Origin: Neoscytalidium dimidiatum
Lineage: Eukaryota; Ascomycota; Dothideomycetes; Botryosphaeriales; Botryosphaeriaceae
Reading direction: 5' to 3'
NCBI GenBank assembly: GCA_037367355.1
Contig: CM074696.1
Coordinates: 930,001-994,000, forward strand
DNA length: 64,000 bases
Under the pieces are notes generated by a model. It made no database searches and was not told the DNA's origin. It saw only the letters and a program-made list of their open reading frames with translations. Below, piece after piece: positions 53,606 to 64,000 of this stretch (position 1 is its first letter; the number at the start of each line of letters is the position of its first letter). Both the position numbers and the translations under genes were made by a program.

Positions 53606-56600
53606 ATGGTCGCCAAACAATCCCACCTCGATCCCTTTTGGGACGACCTGGATTGGTACCCTTTCCCCTCCCGCTTCGCGACATCGCGACAACATGTGAC
53701 CCTGGCTGACGTTGACTCGCAGGACCCTGGTATGCCCGCAACCGTTGCATCAAGCTGCCCGGCCCACTGGATGCTGACTGACGGAATGGCAGGGCCAGTT
53801 GTTTATGATGGGCTTCGATGGAACCTCACTGACCCCGCAGATCCGCGAGTTGATTGAAAAGCATCACATTGGCTCCATCCTGCTGACGGCCAAGAACCTC
53901 AAGTGTAAGCTTCTGCTGCACATCAAGCACAGACGTCTGGCGCAATTAGCTAAAAGTCCGTTTAGCCGCCGAGGACACCACGAGATTATGCTACGAGCTG
54001 CAGAAATGCGCTCACGATGCCGGCTACCCAGTGCCGCTGCTCATCGGCCTCGACCAGGAGAATGGCGGTGTCAACAGCCTTTTCGATGAAATCTACATCC
54101 GTCAGTATCCCAGCGCCATGGGTGTCGCTGCGACCGGCTCCACCGACCTTGCCTTTGAAGTTGCAAAAGCAACCGCCCAGGAGGTGGCCGCCTGCGGTAT
54201 CAACTTGATTATGGGTCCCTGTCTGGACGTCCTGACCAATGCCCGCAATCAGCCTTTAGGCGTAAGAACCACCGGCGACGACCCTCAAGAAGTGTCTGCT
54301 TATGGCGTGGCATTCGTAAAAGGCTATAAGGAAGCCGGAGTTGCTACCATGGGCAAGCACTTTCCTTCCTATGGCAATCTGGAGTTCCTGGGCTCAGCAC
54401 TAGATGTCCCAATCATCACCGAGTCTCTCGAGCAGCTCAGCCTGAGCGCCTTGGTGCCATTCCGCAATGCGATCGCCCAAGGTCTGGACGCTATGATGGT
54501 CGGAGGTTGCGCGATGTCATCTGCCGGCCTCAATGTCATGCATGCTTGCCTGTCAGATCAGGTTGTTGATGGGCTTCTTCGCTCGGATCTCCATTTTGAC
54601 GGTGTTGTTATCTCGGAGTGCCTGGAAATGGAAGCCCTGAGCCACAACATCGGGGTCGGCGGTGGAACCGTCATGGCTGTCAATGCAGGCTGTGACCTGG
54701 TTCTCCTTTGCCGTTCCTTTTCTGTGCAACAAGAAGCCATCAGCGGTCTGAAGCTTGGCATCGAGAACTCTATGATCACTAAGGAGAGAGTCAGGGAGTC
54801 CCTCCGCCGAGTTCTGACTATGAAGGCAAAATGCACAAGCTGGGACAAGGCTTTGAACCCCCCAGGACTTAAGCTTCTCTCAACCCTTCAACCTTCGCAC
54901 ACCGCTCTTTCTACCAGGGCTTACAATTCGTCCATCACTGTGGTCAGAGACAAGAACCGCTTCATACCTTTGTCGAATATACTTGAACCAGACGAAGAAC
55001 TGCTCCTTCTGACTCCTCTTGTCAAGCCTCTCCCAGCCTCTGCAGCTTCCGTAGCCCTGTCGGAAACTGTATCGGCCGGCTCACCCGAGCCGGCTGTGTG
55101 GGAAAGGAGTGCGTCGGTGATGAGCGGCGAGCGTGTTTTTCGCGAACTAGGCCGATCTCTTGCCCGTCAGCGAAACGGGCGCGTTCTTCACACCTCCTAT
55201 ACTGCGAACGGTGTGAGGCCGGTCCACGAAAACCTCATCAGCCGAGCAAGTGCAGTCATAATTCTCACAGCAGATGCTAATCGCAACTTGTATCAGCACG
55301 GCTTTACGAAGCATGTTTCTATGATTTGCAATATGCAATTTACCGCGGGGGGTGAAAGAAGAGAAAAGCCACTGATCGTAGTTGCCGTCAGCTCGCCATA
55401 CGATTTCGCTCTGGATTCATCCATTGGAACCTACATCTGCACTTACGATTTCACCGAAACCGCGCTGAATTCGTTAGTTAAGGTACTCTACGGCGAACAC
55501 CTCCCGAGCGGTGCCCTACCTGGAACCATTAGCCATAGCCAGAAACTCCACCAATCTAAGCAACACTGGCTTGTTGAGATCTTCAACGAAGAGAGAGACG
55601 CCAACGCACTTGATGCGCTCATCAAGGCGGTGACTGAGGGCATGCCGCCTGGTCAGCGATCAGAATTGGCAAGTGCAACCTCAAACTCTTTTCTATTGCA
55701 CCACCCGGAAGTCGTCGAGTCACACTTCGTCGTTCGTAACAGCAGTACACACGCGTTGTATGGTTTCTGTTCAACATATTTCTTCAAGACCACGGGCACT
55801 GGCGTCATCGGGGCTCTGTTCGTGGACCCATCACGTCGAAAGCTCTCGATTGGACACTCGTTGCATAACCGGGCAATTCGCACGCTTCTTCAACGCGAAG
55901 GAATCAAGCGCTTCCAGCTCGGCTCGCGGCTGCCCAGCATCTTCTTGGGAATTCCGACTGGACATGGGGCCGAACGCAAGAGACTGCGTTCATGGTTCGC
56001 CAACATGGGATGGAACACAGCCCTCTCGCGACCAGTGTGCACAATGATAGCACGCAATTTGTCAACATGGACGCCGCCCGAGGGAATGGCAAAGAGCCTT
56101 GCCAGCGCCGGGGCCGAATTCGACCTCGTGTACGGGTGGGAATATGCGGGCCCCGTACTCGATCACATCAAAACAAGTAATCGCCAAGGCTTGGCCGAGG
56201 TGTACAAGCTCGCACTCGCAGATCCTGCAGCATGTGGGATTATTCGGGCTAAGCGACCGGAGGATGGGGCGCTGGTAGGGACGGTGGTGCTCTACAACAT
56301 GCACTCGCGGCTGTCCGAGTTTGTGCCGGCAATGAAAGATGTCGGGGAGCTGACGGGCGGCATCTCGTCGCCGGTCATATCTCCGGCGGTGGGGGAGTAC
56401 TCGACGCTGCTGCAGGGGCTTATTCTGCTGGGGATGCGGCAGATCAAGCAGCAGCAGTGCAATGCATGCATCTTGGACTACGTAAGTGACGCTCCCTGAC
56501 AGACGAAATATGCTGGTTCGCTAACGCACGGCACAGATGGACGGCGACGGCAGCTTTGACGGGCTATCGGCGATGGGGTTCACGGTGCTGCATAATTTTG

Positions 56601-56650
56601 AGGAAGTCAGCTGCGATGCGGCCACCTGGACGATGGTACCACCCTCGTAA
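53606..56650 (+). CDS. GH3 beta-N-acetylglucosaminidase-like protein fused to GNAT acetyltransferase modules
   Basis: Five exons: 53606-53655, 53723-53729 (7 nt), 53793-53904, 53966-56481 and 56537-56650, giving 932 residues. No signal peptide, so likely cytosolic, acting on imported GlcNAc oligomers or conjugates. The GH3 domain (about 15-335) has GQLFMMGFDG, PLLIGLDQENGGVN, MGKHFPSYGN and VVISECLEMEAL. In NagZ the last two read KHFPGHG and SDDLxM, so the usual His dyad and Asp nucleophile differ here. An alpha/beta GH3 C-terminal domain follows (to about 560). The last 350 residues carry two GNAT-like halves: one with IGALFVDPSRRKLSIGHSLH, an acetyl-CoA loop, and one with GTVVLYNMHSRLSEF and VGEYSTLLQGLILLGMRQI. 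I recall the same fusion in other filamentous ascomycetes (nag3 in the Trichoderma cluster). The reaction is inferred. Confidence 0.88.
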
Positions 56651-57760
56651 TGGCGGGCGGAGATGTGACCGACGGCTTTTGGTCAGATGGGCGGCTGGCG
56701 GGGCGACGGACGGACAAATTGGAGTTTTTGGAATACCCGGACTAGAGCATGGCCAGGAGCTGGCGGCGCGGTTGCGCAATAGTTTGTATTTGAGGGCACA
56801 GGTACAAATGAAGTACAGTTGGCGACCAGCAGCGGCGGAGGTTTGGAATGTGGTGCATGAGCAGGTGGACGAGGGCACAGGCAGCACGTTCAGCGTTCAG
56901 GCGAGCCGGGGCGGCGGGGACCTGCGTGGGGGTGGATGCAGCAGCCCGGCCTGCTTGGCCCTGTGGCCCTGTGGCCCTGTTTCGGGGTAGGCCGTGCGGG
57001 ATGACGGCGATCCAGCCCGCAGCCCTACACGCATGCCGCAGGATGGCTGGGCCGACGAACGCTGATGCGGCGAGCGGCGCGCCCCCAGGCAACCGACGAA
57101 CGCTCTTCTCGAAGCCTTCCCGAAGCGCGGTGAGGCTCGGGGGCGCCGGGCCAGCCGGTGCGGCTCACGGCTCTGGCTGGCGGGCTCACAGGCGGCTGGC
57201 TGGCGGCTCGCGGCTGGCGGCTGGCGGCTGGGGCGAGGCGAGGCGAGGCGCGAGAGGGGGCCTCAGGCGCGGGCCCGGGCAGCTGGCGCAGATTCGACAG
57301 ACTGCTGCGCGAGGCTGCAAGAGGCACCGGATGGGGGAGGTCGGTCGCACAGAACGCAGGCGGGCGCGGACTCGGGCGCGGCTTGGACTGGCACAGCTCG
57401 GCCCATTGCTTCCAATCTTAGCTCAGCAGCAGCAGCAGCAGCGGCGGCGGCGGCGGCACCTACGCATTCGCAGCAGCGCGCCTTGCTCGCGCCCAAAGGA
57501 TAGCCGGCCAGGGTGTGCCAGAGAGGGCTGCCGGCACCACTAGTGCCGCTCCTAGCCTCGCCCGCGCCGAGCAGGAGTCCCAGAGTGCGCGCCCCAGCCA
57601 ACACCTGCCCGCGCGCACGCTTCGACAACCCCAGCGGCGCAGCTCTCCACGGCCCGCCCGCCCACAGCGCCATCCACCTGCGCCCTGCCAGCAGCGAGCG
57701 CATGCGGCCGTCAACCACTCCCACAGCTCCCTGCCTGCCCGGCGCCGGCCGACCTTCGCC
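56651..57760. other. GC-rich, repeat-rich leader region of the Ndt80-like gene
   Basis: No recognised gene; the many long overlapping open frames reflect high GC. It contains GGCTGGC/GGCGAGGCGAGGC near-repeats at about 57175-57250, then (CAG)6 at 57424-57441 and (CGG)5 at 57442-57456. A short upstream frame (57702-57788) starts 59 bp before the main ATG and ends inside the coding sequence in another phase. Confidence 0.6.
57424..57456. repeat. (CAG)6(CGG)5 compound microsatellite
   Basis: Six CAG units are followed without interruption by five CGG units. It lies about 300 bp upstream of the Ndt80-like start codon. Confidence 0.95.
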
Positions 57761-59445
57761 ATGGAGGGCTTCGACACCATCACCATGAATTACTTGGCGC
57801 CCTCGATGCAACTGTCGAGCGTAACCGCCCCCGACGCCCTCAACGGCCCGCTGCTCCCGCTAGATAACCTCGACGGCCACTCCAACTTCGACCAGGAAAC
57901 CTTTGCTGGGTATGCGCCCCACGCCTGACCACTGACTTTCGCCCAAGCATGCTAATCGCTCCCAGGAGCGAAGATGCGACCTACCAGCACCACCCTCTCC
58001 ACCCGGGCCAGCAGCCGCCCATGAAGCGCTACAGTAGCACCTACGATGACCCCTTCTCCGACGCCCTGAGCGCATACGACCAGCAGACCCAAGCCGATAC
58101 AGCCCTGCCCGAGGGCGACTCAGTCGAGCGCGACAACAAGCTGCTGAGCTTCTCGCCCCCCAGCTTCCCCTACACGATCCTCGACTATGCCTATCGCCGC
58201 ACCTCCATCTCGCTGTCCGCCCAGCTGCGTGGCATGTTCTTCCTTGCCGAGTCGCCCTGGGCCTCGGCTGGCGATAATGCCGCGCCTCCCACCGAGCTCA
58301 CCTGCTACCGCCGGAACCTCTTCCAGATCACCGGCACCATCACCCTGCCTCGCACATTGCAGTATATCATGACCGAGCAGGGCGAGCAGATTCCAGTGCT
58401 GGCCCAGGAATTGACCATATCTGCTACCGAGTCAGTCGAGGGAAACCCGGTGAAGATCATCTCCGTGCCGTGGAAGACCCCGGCAAGCAGCACTCAGGTC
58501 GTGGAGGACAAGACGGAAAAAGAGCCCCCTTCCATCCCTCTCGATCTCTCCAACGGCCAGGAGCTGGATTCGGAGTATGTTAGCTTCCCAATTGCCTGGA
58601 AGCGGTTACAGTTCAGGATTGCCACGGCGAACAACGGCCGGCGGAAGGAACTCCAGCAACATTTTGTTGTGAGGTTGAAGGTTATGGCTACCCTCTCAAA
58701 CGGTATGAGAGTTTCCATCTGTGAGGTGCAGTCGGGCGCCATCATTGTCCGTGGCAGGAGCCCGAGAAACTTCCAGTCTCGAAAGGACTTCCCCATTGGA
58801 AACAGCGCTGCCGCTCGGAAGTCACACACTACGCCTGCGCAACCAACCAGGACATCGACAGGAACTGACTCTGGTCCAAATCATGGCCACAAACGCGAGC
58901 ATTCCACAGCCACAACTGTCGAGATACCTCAAATGCCATTCCAATTCGATTCAAACGATACGCTAGTATCACCTGATTTCTTCGAATGGAAGATACCCGC
59001 GGGCCAAACTGGAGCTATGACGGCCATTCCACCAGCACCAGCCTCCTACAGCATGCCACCGGCGCCGGCCTATCCCCAATCTAGTCCCGATCTAGCGCGC
59101 CACAATTCTCAACCTCGGCCCGCATTATTGCAACCCATCAGCTTGTCTCTGACGGAAGACGAGTCCAAGAAACCGGAGTCGCCATCCGAGACAAACAAGA
59201 AGCTGCCAAAACTGACACAGCCCCCTGCCCGTGCGCCGTCTTTCTCGATAAACCTGATTAGCAGCCCAGATGAGAGCGCCGATCTATTATACGAATACTT
59301 CCCGTTGGGCCTAGATGACTGGATGCCACCTGTTGATGCGGTATACAGACCACACGTTGTCCATCACACAAACTTACCACAAGATCCTAAAGCTATGGCT
59401 GTGAGGAACAGGTCAAAACGATATTTCTCTGAGTCGTCACCGTAA
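57761..59445 (+). CDS. Ndt80-like (PhoG-fold) transcription factor, RON1-like
   Basis: Two exons, 57761-57909 and 57966-59445, give 542 residues. The Ndt80/PhoG DNA-binding domain lies at about residues 100-310: LSFSPPSFPYTILDYAYRRT, ISLSAQLRGMFFLAES, ELTCYRRNLFQITGTI, EYVSFPIAWKRLQFR, FVVRLKVMATLSNGMRVSIC and SGAIIVRGRSPRNFQSRKDF; the last two basic blocks are typical of Ndt80 domains. The N-terminus (to 100) and the C-terminal 200 residues are Pro/Ser/Gln-rich and likely flexible or activating. In Trichoderma the Ndt80-like factor RON1 controls a GlcNAc gene cluster in which it is encoded. Here it lies 1.1 kb downstream of the GH3-GNAT gene and 3.3 kb from a hexokinase, so the same role is likely. 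Fungi often have several Ndt80 paralogues, so the assignment rests mainly on location. Confidence 0.88.
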
Positions 59446-62400
59446 CAAGATTGGAATCTTCTATGTGTACGATCGACAGAGGAAGGAAGGCAAATCTAGG
59501 AAAGGGAGAGAGAGGAAGAGGAGGTTACAGCCGCTACATATCCGTCACTTATCTCCTATGCGAAGATGATTGGATCAAATGCTGGCTCAGCGATGATGAT
59601 CAACATCATTTATGTTTATTTCTTTTCAGATACCCAGTTGAGTTCACACAGCGGAAAGCCGAACGCAGACAAGCGGTTGGGAACTCTCAGGTCGATCTCT
59701 ACGAGGGCCACCAGGTCGAAGGGGGATGTTGAGTGGAGTCAGGAGTCCTGTTGGATCGTTCCTTTCGGTGGTGCCAAATAGCGGAGATCGATGAGAACCG
59801 AATCCTGCCACCAGACTCGTGCACACAACTGGCTTCCTCGAAGGATCAATCCGTTCGATATTGGAACGCGCGCGCCTCAAGAAGATTTGGTACAATATTT
59901 GGATGCTCGTTCGTTTTTGCGGAGCGTTATTATCTTGGCAATGGAAATGATCTTAGCGACACATGGGTTGCGAATGAAGATGGGAAAGGGAGGGAAACCT
60001 CGTCATGGACGATCCTGTTCTCGTCTGAGAACAACAACGGCAATAGCAGACAGATATCAAAAGGCTGCGTTTTTATTGTTTCCCCCTCCCTTTTTCACTT
60101 CCTCATTGACGCTTTCTCTCATGCGCGGGGGGGATCTATTTGCGTTATCCTTTTGTTCATCTGAAGATACCTATTTTCTTCCCCTTCTTATCGTGGATCA
60201 ATGTACGGCTGGCTGAATCATTGCCACTACTTTTTTTTATTGATCCGTCCCTCTCTTCCTGTAGGGGAGTCACTCACTGCTGACCCTGAGTGTGAATGTT
60301 TGCAATACTTGTCTCTGATTGTACAGCACCTTTGAGGACTTCTCAGGGCATCGAGCGGTTGTTCGAAGTACATGTTGCCCTTTCCCACTCTATTTCGGTC
60401 ACGAGACGGAGCCTTGGATGCATTCTCTACAACGAGGCCATGTGATTGAACTTCCAGCCGCTTCAGTAAAGCTACACGCATGACTGGTCCTTTTGGAGTA
60501 CGCGCGTGCGGAGTGATACTCTCTGGCGAGGTTGGAGGGAGATAGTGCGATCAATGACGTCCGTCTGCCGGTTATCATGCTGGACGACAAGGTCTTGACT
60601 GGGCTGTACATTGCTGAGCTCGAGAGTTGGGAGGCGGGAAATCAATTCGGTGGAAGGGGTCAGGACCTGAGAATTCGATCTTTCTTGGTAAAGTGGTATT
60701 CTGTTAGAGATGTTGTTTGACTTTCATTCATTTGGGTAAACCGTGAATGCGGTACAAGTGAGACGCTTCAATCATGTGGACGACGAATCCTTCGTGAAAT
60801 TATTGTCCTTTACTGGCTGATGTTTTTTTTATTTTTTATTTTTTTTTTAGTTTTCTTCTTCTTTTCTATAATCCAGAAATCTGGCAACGCTTAGATAAAA
60901 GAACAGGAATTGGCAAAAAAATAGAAAGGGGCGAATGCAGCCGCTGCTCGGGCAAACATGATTGAATTTATAGGCAACTCAAACATCGATCTAGAGAAAC
61001 CCGAAGATCGAGAAACTTGCTCAAAAGCGTGCATGCGCCGGTATGCACGATCTCGATCTCGCCTAGCCCAGCAAAGGTCTCGCCCCGCATGTGCAGGAGA
61101 TCCCCAAATGCGGAGCTGGAAACGAAACTGGAAAGTATTCAATGAAAGTATTGCTCATTGTCGTTGTGTAAGGCTCAAGTGCACGGAGCATCGCGGTATT
61201 CCGAGTCTCTTCCGCACTACTGCCGTGGTTCGATCATTGCGTGAGGACATGGTGTGATGCTGATGAAGGAGTAAGCACGTGGATAGGGATGCAGGAGCGG
61301 AAGGAACAGAGGATTGCCCCGACTTTGAGTGGGGCAGCCGCATTTCCCCGGTTCCTGGGGGTTTCGCTTGGAACACGGGTATGAAAGGGGGAGGAGAAAA
61401 GCATGGAGTGAGGTGGAGACGGGGAGTGTTTGTGTGCGTTTGTGTGGAGCTGTGGCTTGAGTCGGGGGCTGTGGTGTGATAAGCATGCTGTGTCACGGCG
61501 CTCTGCGGATTATTATTCTGCTGTCCGAGTATAATTTGTAGGAATTCAGATGCAGTGCTGTGCGAGGACGACAAACGGCGCAGTAGAAGTCGTCGAAATC
61601 CTTGCGGTTACGCAAGAAGGGAAGAATGATGCGCGAACGCGCTGGAGCGTTGTGGCTTGTGGTGCCGCCATTGAGAGAGAATGAATGCGTGTTAGAAAAT
61701 TAATTGTCTTGATGGGTATATATATGAGATATTGTATTGGTCTTTGCTTCGTTTCTGTACTATTATATGCGAAGTGGCTAATATGCGATCCGAAAGAAAT
61801 AGCAATCCCATTCCCTAGGGTATGGAAGAAAAAGAAAATAGGGAATATGGGACAAGATACCAGATCGAAATGTCCGAGACCAAAAAACCCCCCCAGTTAC
61901 TCCGTGCCAGTTATCCGACCAGACCAGGATTAGATGGAAGAGTGATTTTCCAATGTGGCCATTAAAGGTTGAGATGGCGAAAGGGATCCAATATATGCGC
62001 CCGATGCACCCACGCAATGCAACCCCGCTGGAGACGACACCAAACGGAACAATAAAACAAACTCTTTCCGGCCCCCGGCCATACTGCTGCATCTGCCATC
62101 CGCTTAGCTTGCAAAGCTATAACGACGAGAGCACATCTCGGACATGGTGCGAGGCGTGGATAATGCTGTTACTGATGATGCTAGATGGCAATGGTACGAA
62201 ACAGGTATTCCACGGACAAGCACGTACAATTGCCACGACGGAACTGTGTATGCAAGTAGCCGAAGTTCCGCTGAGCTAATAGGACGAAAAAGAGAAGCCG
62301 GAATATACTAGCGGTGACCGGATGCATTGCCTCGTGTCGCGAAATACGAGGACACGAAGGCCTCATGCTTGTGCAGAATCTCCTTGCTGTCTGTTCTCAA

Positions 62401-62722
62401 AACAGCTTCGCACATCTGCCCGATGGATGGAAAAGTAGGTTTTCATGTGTGACCCGATTTCGTTTCGCGAAGGTGGGACAGAAAGAGGGGCGGGGCTGAT
62501 CCTGCAGAACGGTTTCGTTGTGAACCCGGTCTGCGGATACTTCTTCCGCGCCAAACTCAAGCAGCCAAACAAACTTAATGGCGTCTGCCTGCAACGCTTG
62601 TGTTTCCTGACCTATTGTTCTGTGGGTCTGTTTCTGTCTCAGACGAACCAAGATCCTGGGTCGACGTAAGTCACGACCGCACTGACAACGTCGCCTTCGC
62701 GGATGGGACGCGGTTGGCTCAT
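59446..62722. other. Long convergent spacer within the GlcNAc cluster
   Basis: About 3.3 kb between the convergent Ndt80-like and hexokinase genes. The first 700 bp look like a 3' untranslated region. T/A runs lie near 60230-60240 and 60823-60850. Short open frames (for example near 61685-61933 and 61155-61574) show no recognisable domain. No deaminase or transporter fragments were seen. Confidence 0.45.
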
Positions 62723-64000
62723 TTACGAGTGGTGGTCCTCCAGACAGCAAACTGCAACAGCAGCGCCAAAGATGGAGGATTCAATGGCCATTTCCAGGTC
62801 CACGGCACGAGAGGGTGCGCCCGATCGGTCGGTCAGCTCGTCGATATATTGCTGTGCGAGATTCCTGAATGAGGGGTATTTCTCGATCACGGAGCCGTTG
62901 CAGCTGATGGTAATGTGTCCAGCGTCAGCAGCAGACAGGCCTTCGGACTTGTTGCGAAGCGTCCACAAGGCGTGGATTCCGGTGGCAAGATAAGCGGCGG
63001 CACGGTGAGAGACCAATTGACATATTTGGCGGACATAGTAGAGGTCGGTATACGTTGGCGGGTTGGGGAGCGGGTGTTTAGCCTGGAAGATAGTACAAGC
63101 CTTTGAGAGGGTAGGGGTATCATCTCTGGATGATAGGGTTAGCGAACAATTCTGAATTCAGGCGAGCGCCTCTCGGTCGACTCACGCTTCTATGACGGCC
63201 ATAACGCCAGTGTCAAAGCTATAGCGCTCCATGAAGCGGTCAGGAACATCACCGCCGAACAAACCTGCGGTCTGGATGGCTTCCAGCAAGACAAGGCGCA
63301 CGATTTCGCCGAGGTAGCGACCGCTGATCAGATGTTCGTAAGGTTGGAAATCGGGGCGCTCGTGATTCTTGTTGAGAGCCTCGTCCCAGCGGGTCAGAGT
63401 AAGAATGTTCTTGCCGAACATGCTGAGTTCGGTGTTGACAAGAACGCGCTCTGCCTGGTCGTGCCACTCCTGTGGCCTGGCACCGAACTTCTCGCGTGAC
63501 AGAGCAGTGACGGGCAAGTGAACTGATGCATTGAAGCCGGTTCCCAGGATGAGCGCTAGCCTCGTCGACTCGTCCCGGTAAGCACGCGACAGGAGAGTTG
63601 CTGATGAGTCATTCACAATGGCATCCATGCGGACGTTGAGGCCCTGAGTCTGTTAGCTTGTGGTAGACGAGAGGAGAAGAAGAGGCACATAGGTACCTTT
63701 CTTGTGCAGGCCTGCGTGACCAGGTCACCGAGATCTTTCCTATGCACGCCGTTGGTCGCACGGAAACCCTTGCCCATCCCGAGCAAAATGCCGCTCCGGA
63801 TTGAGGTTTGCCTGGAGGAGGCGGTGTCAGTGTTCTGAATTCTGCCTGAGGCCGGATTCGGACAAGGCGAGTGAGGGCGGAATTACTCAACAGGGAAAGA
63901 CCAAGACAGGCCCATGGGCAGCGTGTCGGGCCCCAGCTTCTCGCTGACCTGGGGCTCTTCGAGGGTGTCTGCAATACGGGCGGCCATCCAGTCGAAAAAG
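62723..64000 (-). CDS. Divergent hexokinase, probable GlcNAc kinase (5'-truncated by window edge)
   Basis: Likely phosphorylates GlcNAc (or another hexose) at C6 with ATP in the cytosol. Four exons are visible: 64000-63887 (open at the edge), 63811-63697, 63649-63186 and 63125-62723, about 365 codons, so roughly the N-terminal quarter is missing. Hexokinase landmarks are present but altered: LGLSWSFPVEQTSIRSG-like text (read as GLSWSFPVE then QTSIRSGIL), GMGKGF in place of the usual WTKGF, VNDSSATLLS with the catalytic Asp where glucose kinases read NDTVGTL, and LGTGFNAS in place of GTGTNAC. The C-terminal half holds LISGRYLGEIVRLVL (the usual SGMYLGEI block) and GHITISCNGSVIEKYPSF (IAVDGSVYEKYP block). 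These changes fit fungal GlcNAc kinases (Candida Hxk1, Trichoderma hxk3), as does the cluster. It converges on the Ndt80-like gene. Confidence 0.9.

Noticed and set aside
56651..57760. Open frames of up to 231 codons upstream of the Ndt80-like gene
   Set aside because: All six frames are open over long distances in this GC-rich, repeat-rich DNA, and the translations are Ala/Arg/Gly-rich with no family motif.

Overview
The window is nuclear DNA of a filamentous ascomycete (Pezizomycotina; Dothideomycetes seems likeliest from the overall feel of the genes, but I cannot fix the class or species). The signs are about one gene per 2.7 kb on both strands, short GT-AG introns of roughly 45-85 nt with CTAAC/CTGAC-like branch sites, and fungal families throughout: a CUE-domain Def1-like factor, a Tda3-like FAD protein, a 2EXR/F-box-like protein, a HET-domain relic, and an Ndt80-like regulator. 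Most genes are split, so the exon structures below were assembled by hand from splice signals, reading phase and remembered family motifs. They have no transcript support.

Layout. 0.8-2.6 kb: unknown 488-residue protein (-). 3.6-6.4 kb: riboflavin synthase (-), divergent from a mitochondrial-type class III CoA-transferase (+). 6.9-8.6 kb: PHD-finger protein (+). 9.5-11.2 kb: a lone cytochrome P450 (-). 12.5-14.7 kb: TFIIIB subunit BRF1 (+). 15.7-16.2 kb: a tiny 16-cysteine metallothionein-like protein (+). 16.9-19.9 kb: AP-2 alpha adaptin (+). 21.2-22.2 kb: secreted zincin-type metallopeptidase (+). 22.5-24.1 kb: decayed HET-domain gene (-). 25.3-28.4 kb: Def1-like protein (+). 29.2-31.8 kb: unknown membrane protein and F-box-like protein (+). 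33.1-34.2 kb: formate/nitrite transporter (+). 34.2-36.9 kb: AT-rich island carrying one AT-hook orphan gene (+). 36.9-39.8 kb: Tda3-like oxidoreductase (-) divergent from a short-chain dehydrogenase (+). 41.2-43.1 kb: NC2-beta and the ESCRT-III protein Did2/CHMP1 (+). 43.6-44.4 kb: Cys-rich single-pass membrane protein (+). 47.8-50.4 kb: vacuolar-type Ca2+/H+ exchanger (+).

The right end (51.3-64 kb) is the most coherent part. It holds N-acetylglucosamine-6-phosphate deacetylase (-), a cytosolic GH3 N-acetylglucosaminidase-like protein fused to GNAT acetyltransferase modules (+), an Ndt80-like transcription factor (+), and a divergent hexokinase cut by the window edge (-). Together they read as a GlcNAc (chitin-derived amino sugar) catabolic cluster of the kind described in Trichoderma, where the Ndt80-like factor RON1 controls deacetylase, GH3, sugar-kinase, deaminase and transporter genes. 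The deaminase and transporter are not in this window and may lie to the right.

Other points of interest are a predicted 7-nt microexon, a 27-nt microexon, a GC-AG intron, a tandem acceptor, a frame-preserving 69-nt intron, several GC-rich short tandem repeats in intergenic DNA, and two strong hairpins. No tRNA, rRNA, CRISPR array or intact transposon was found.
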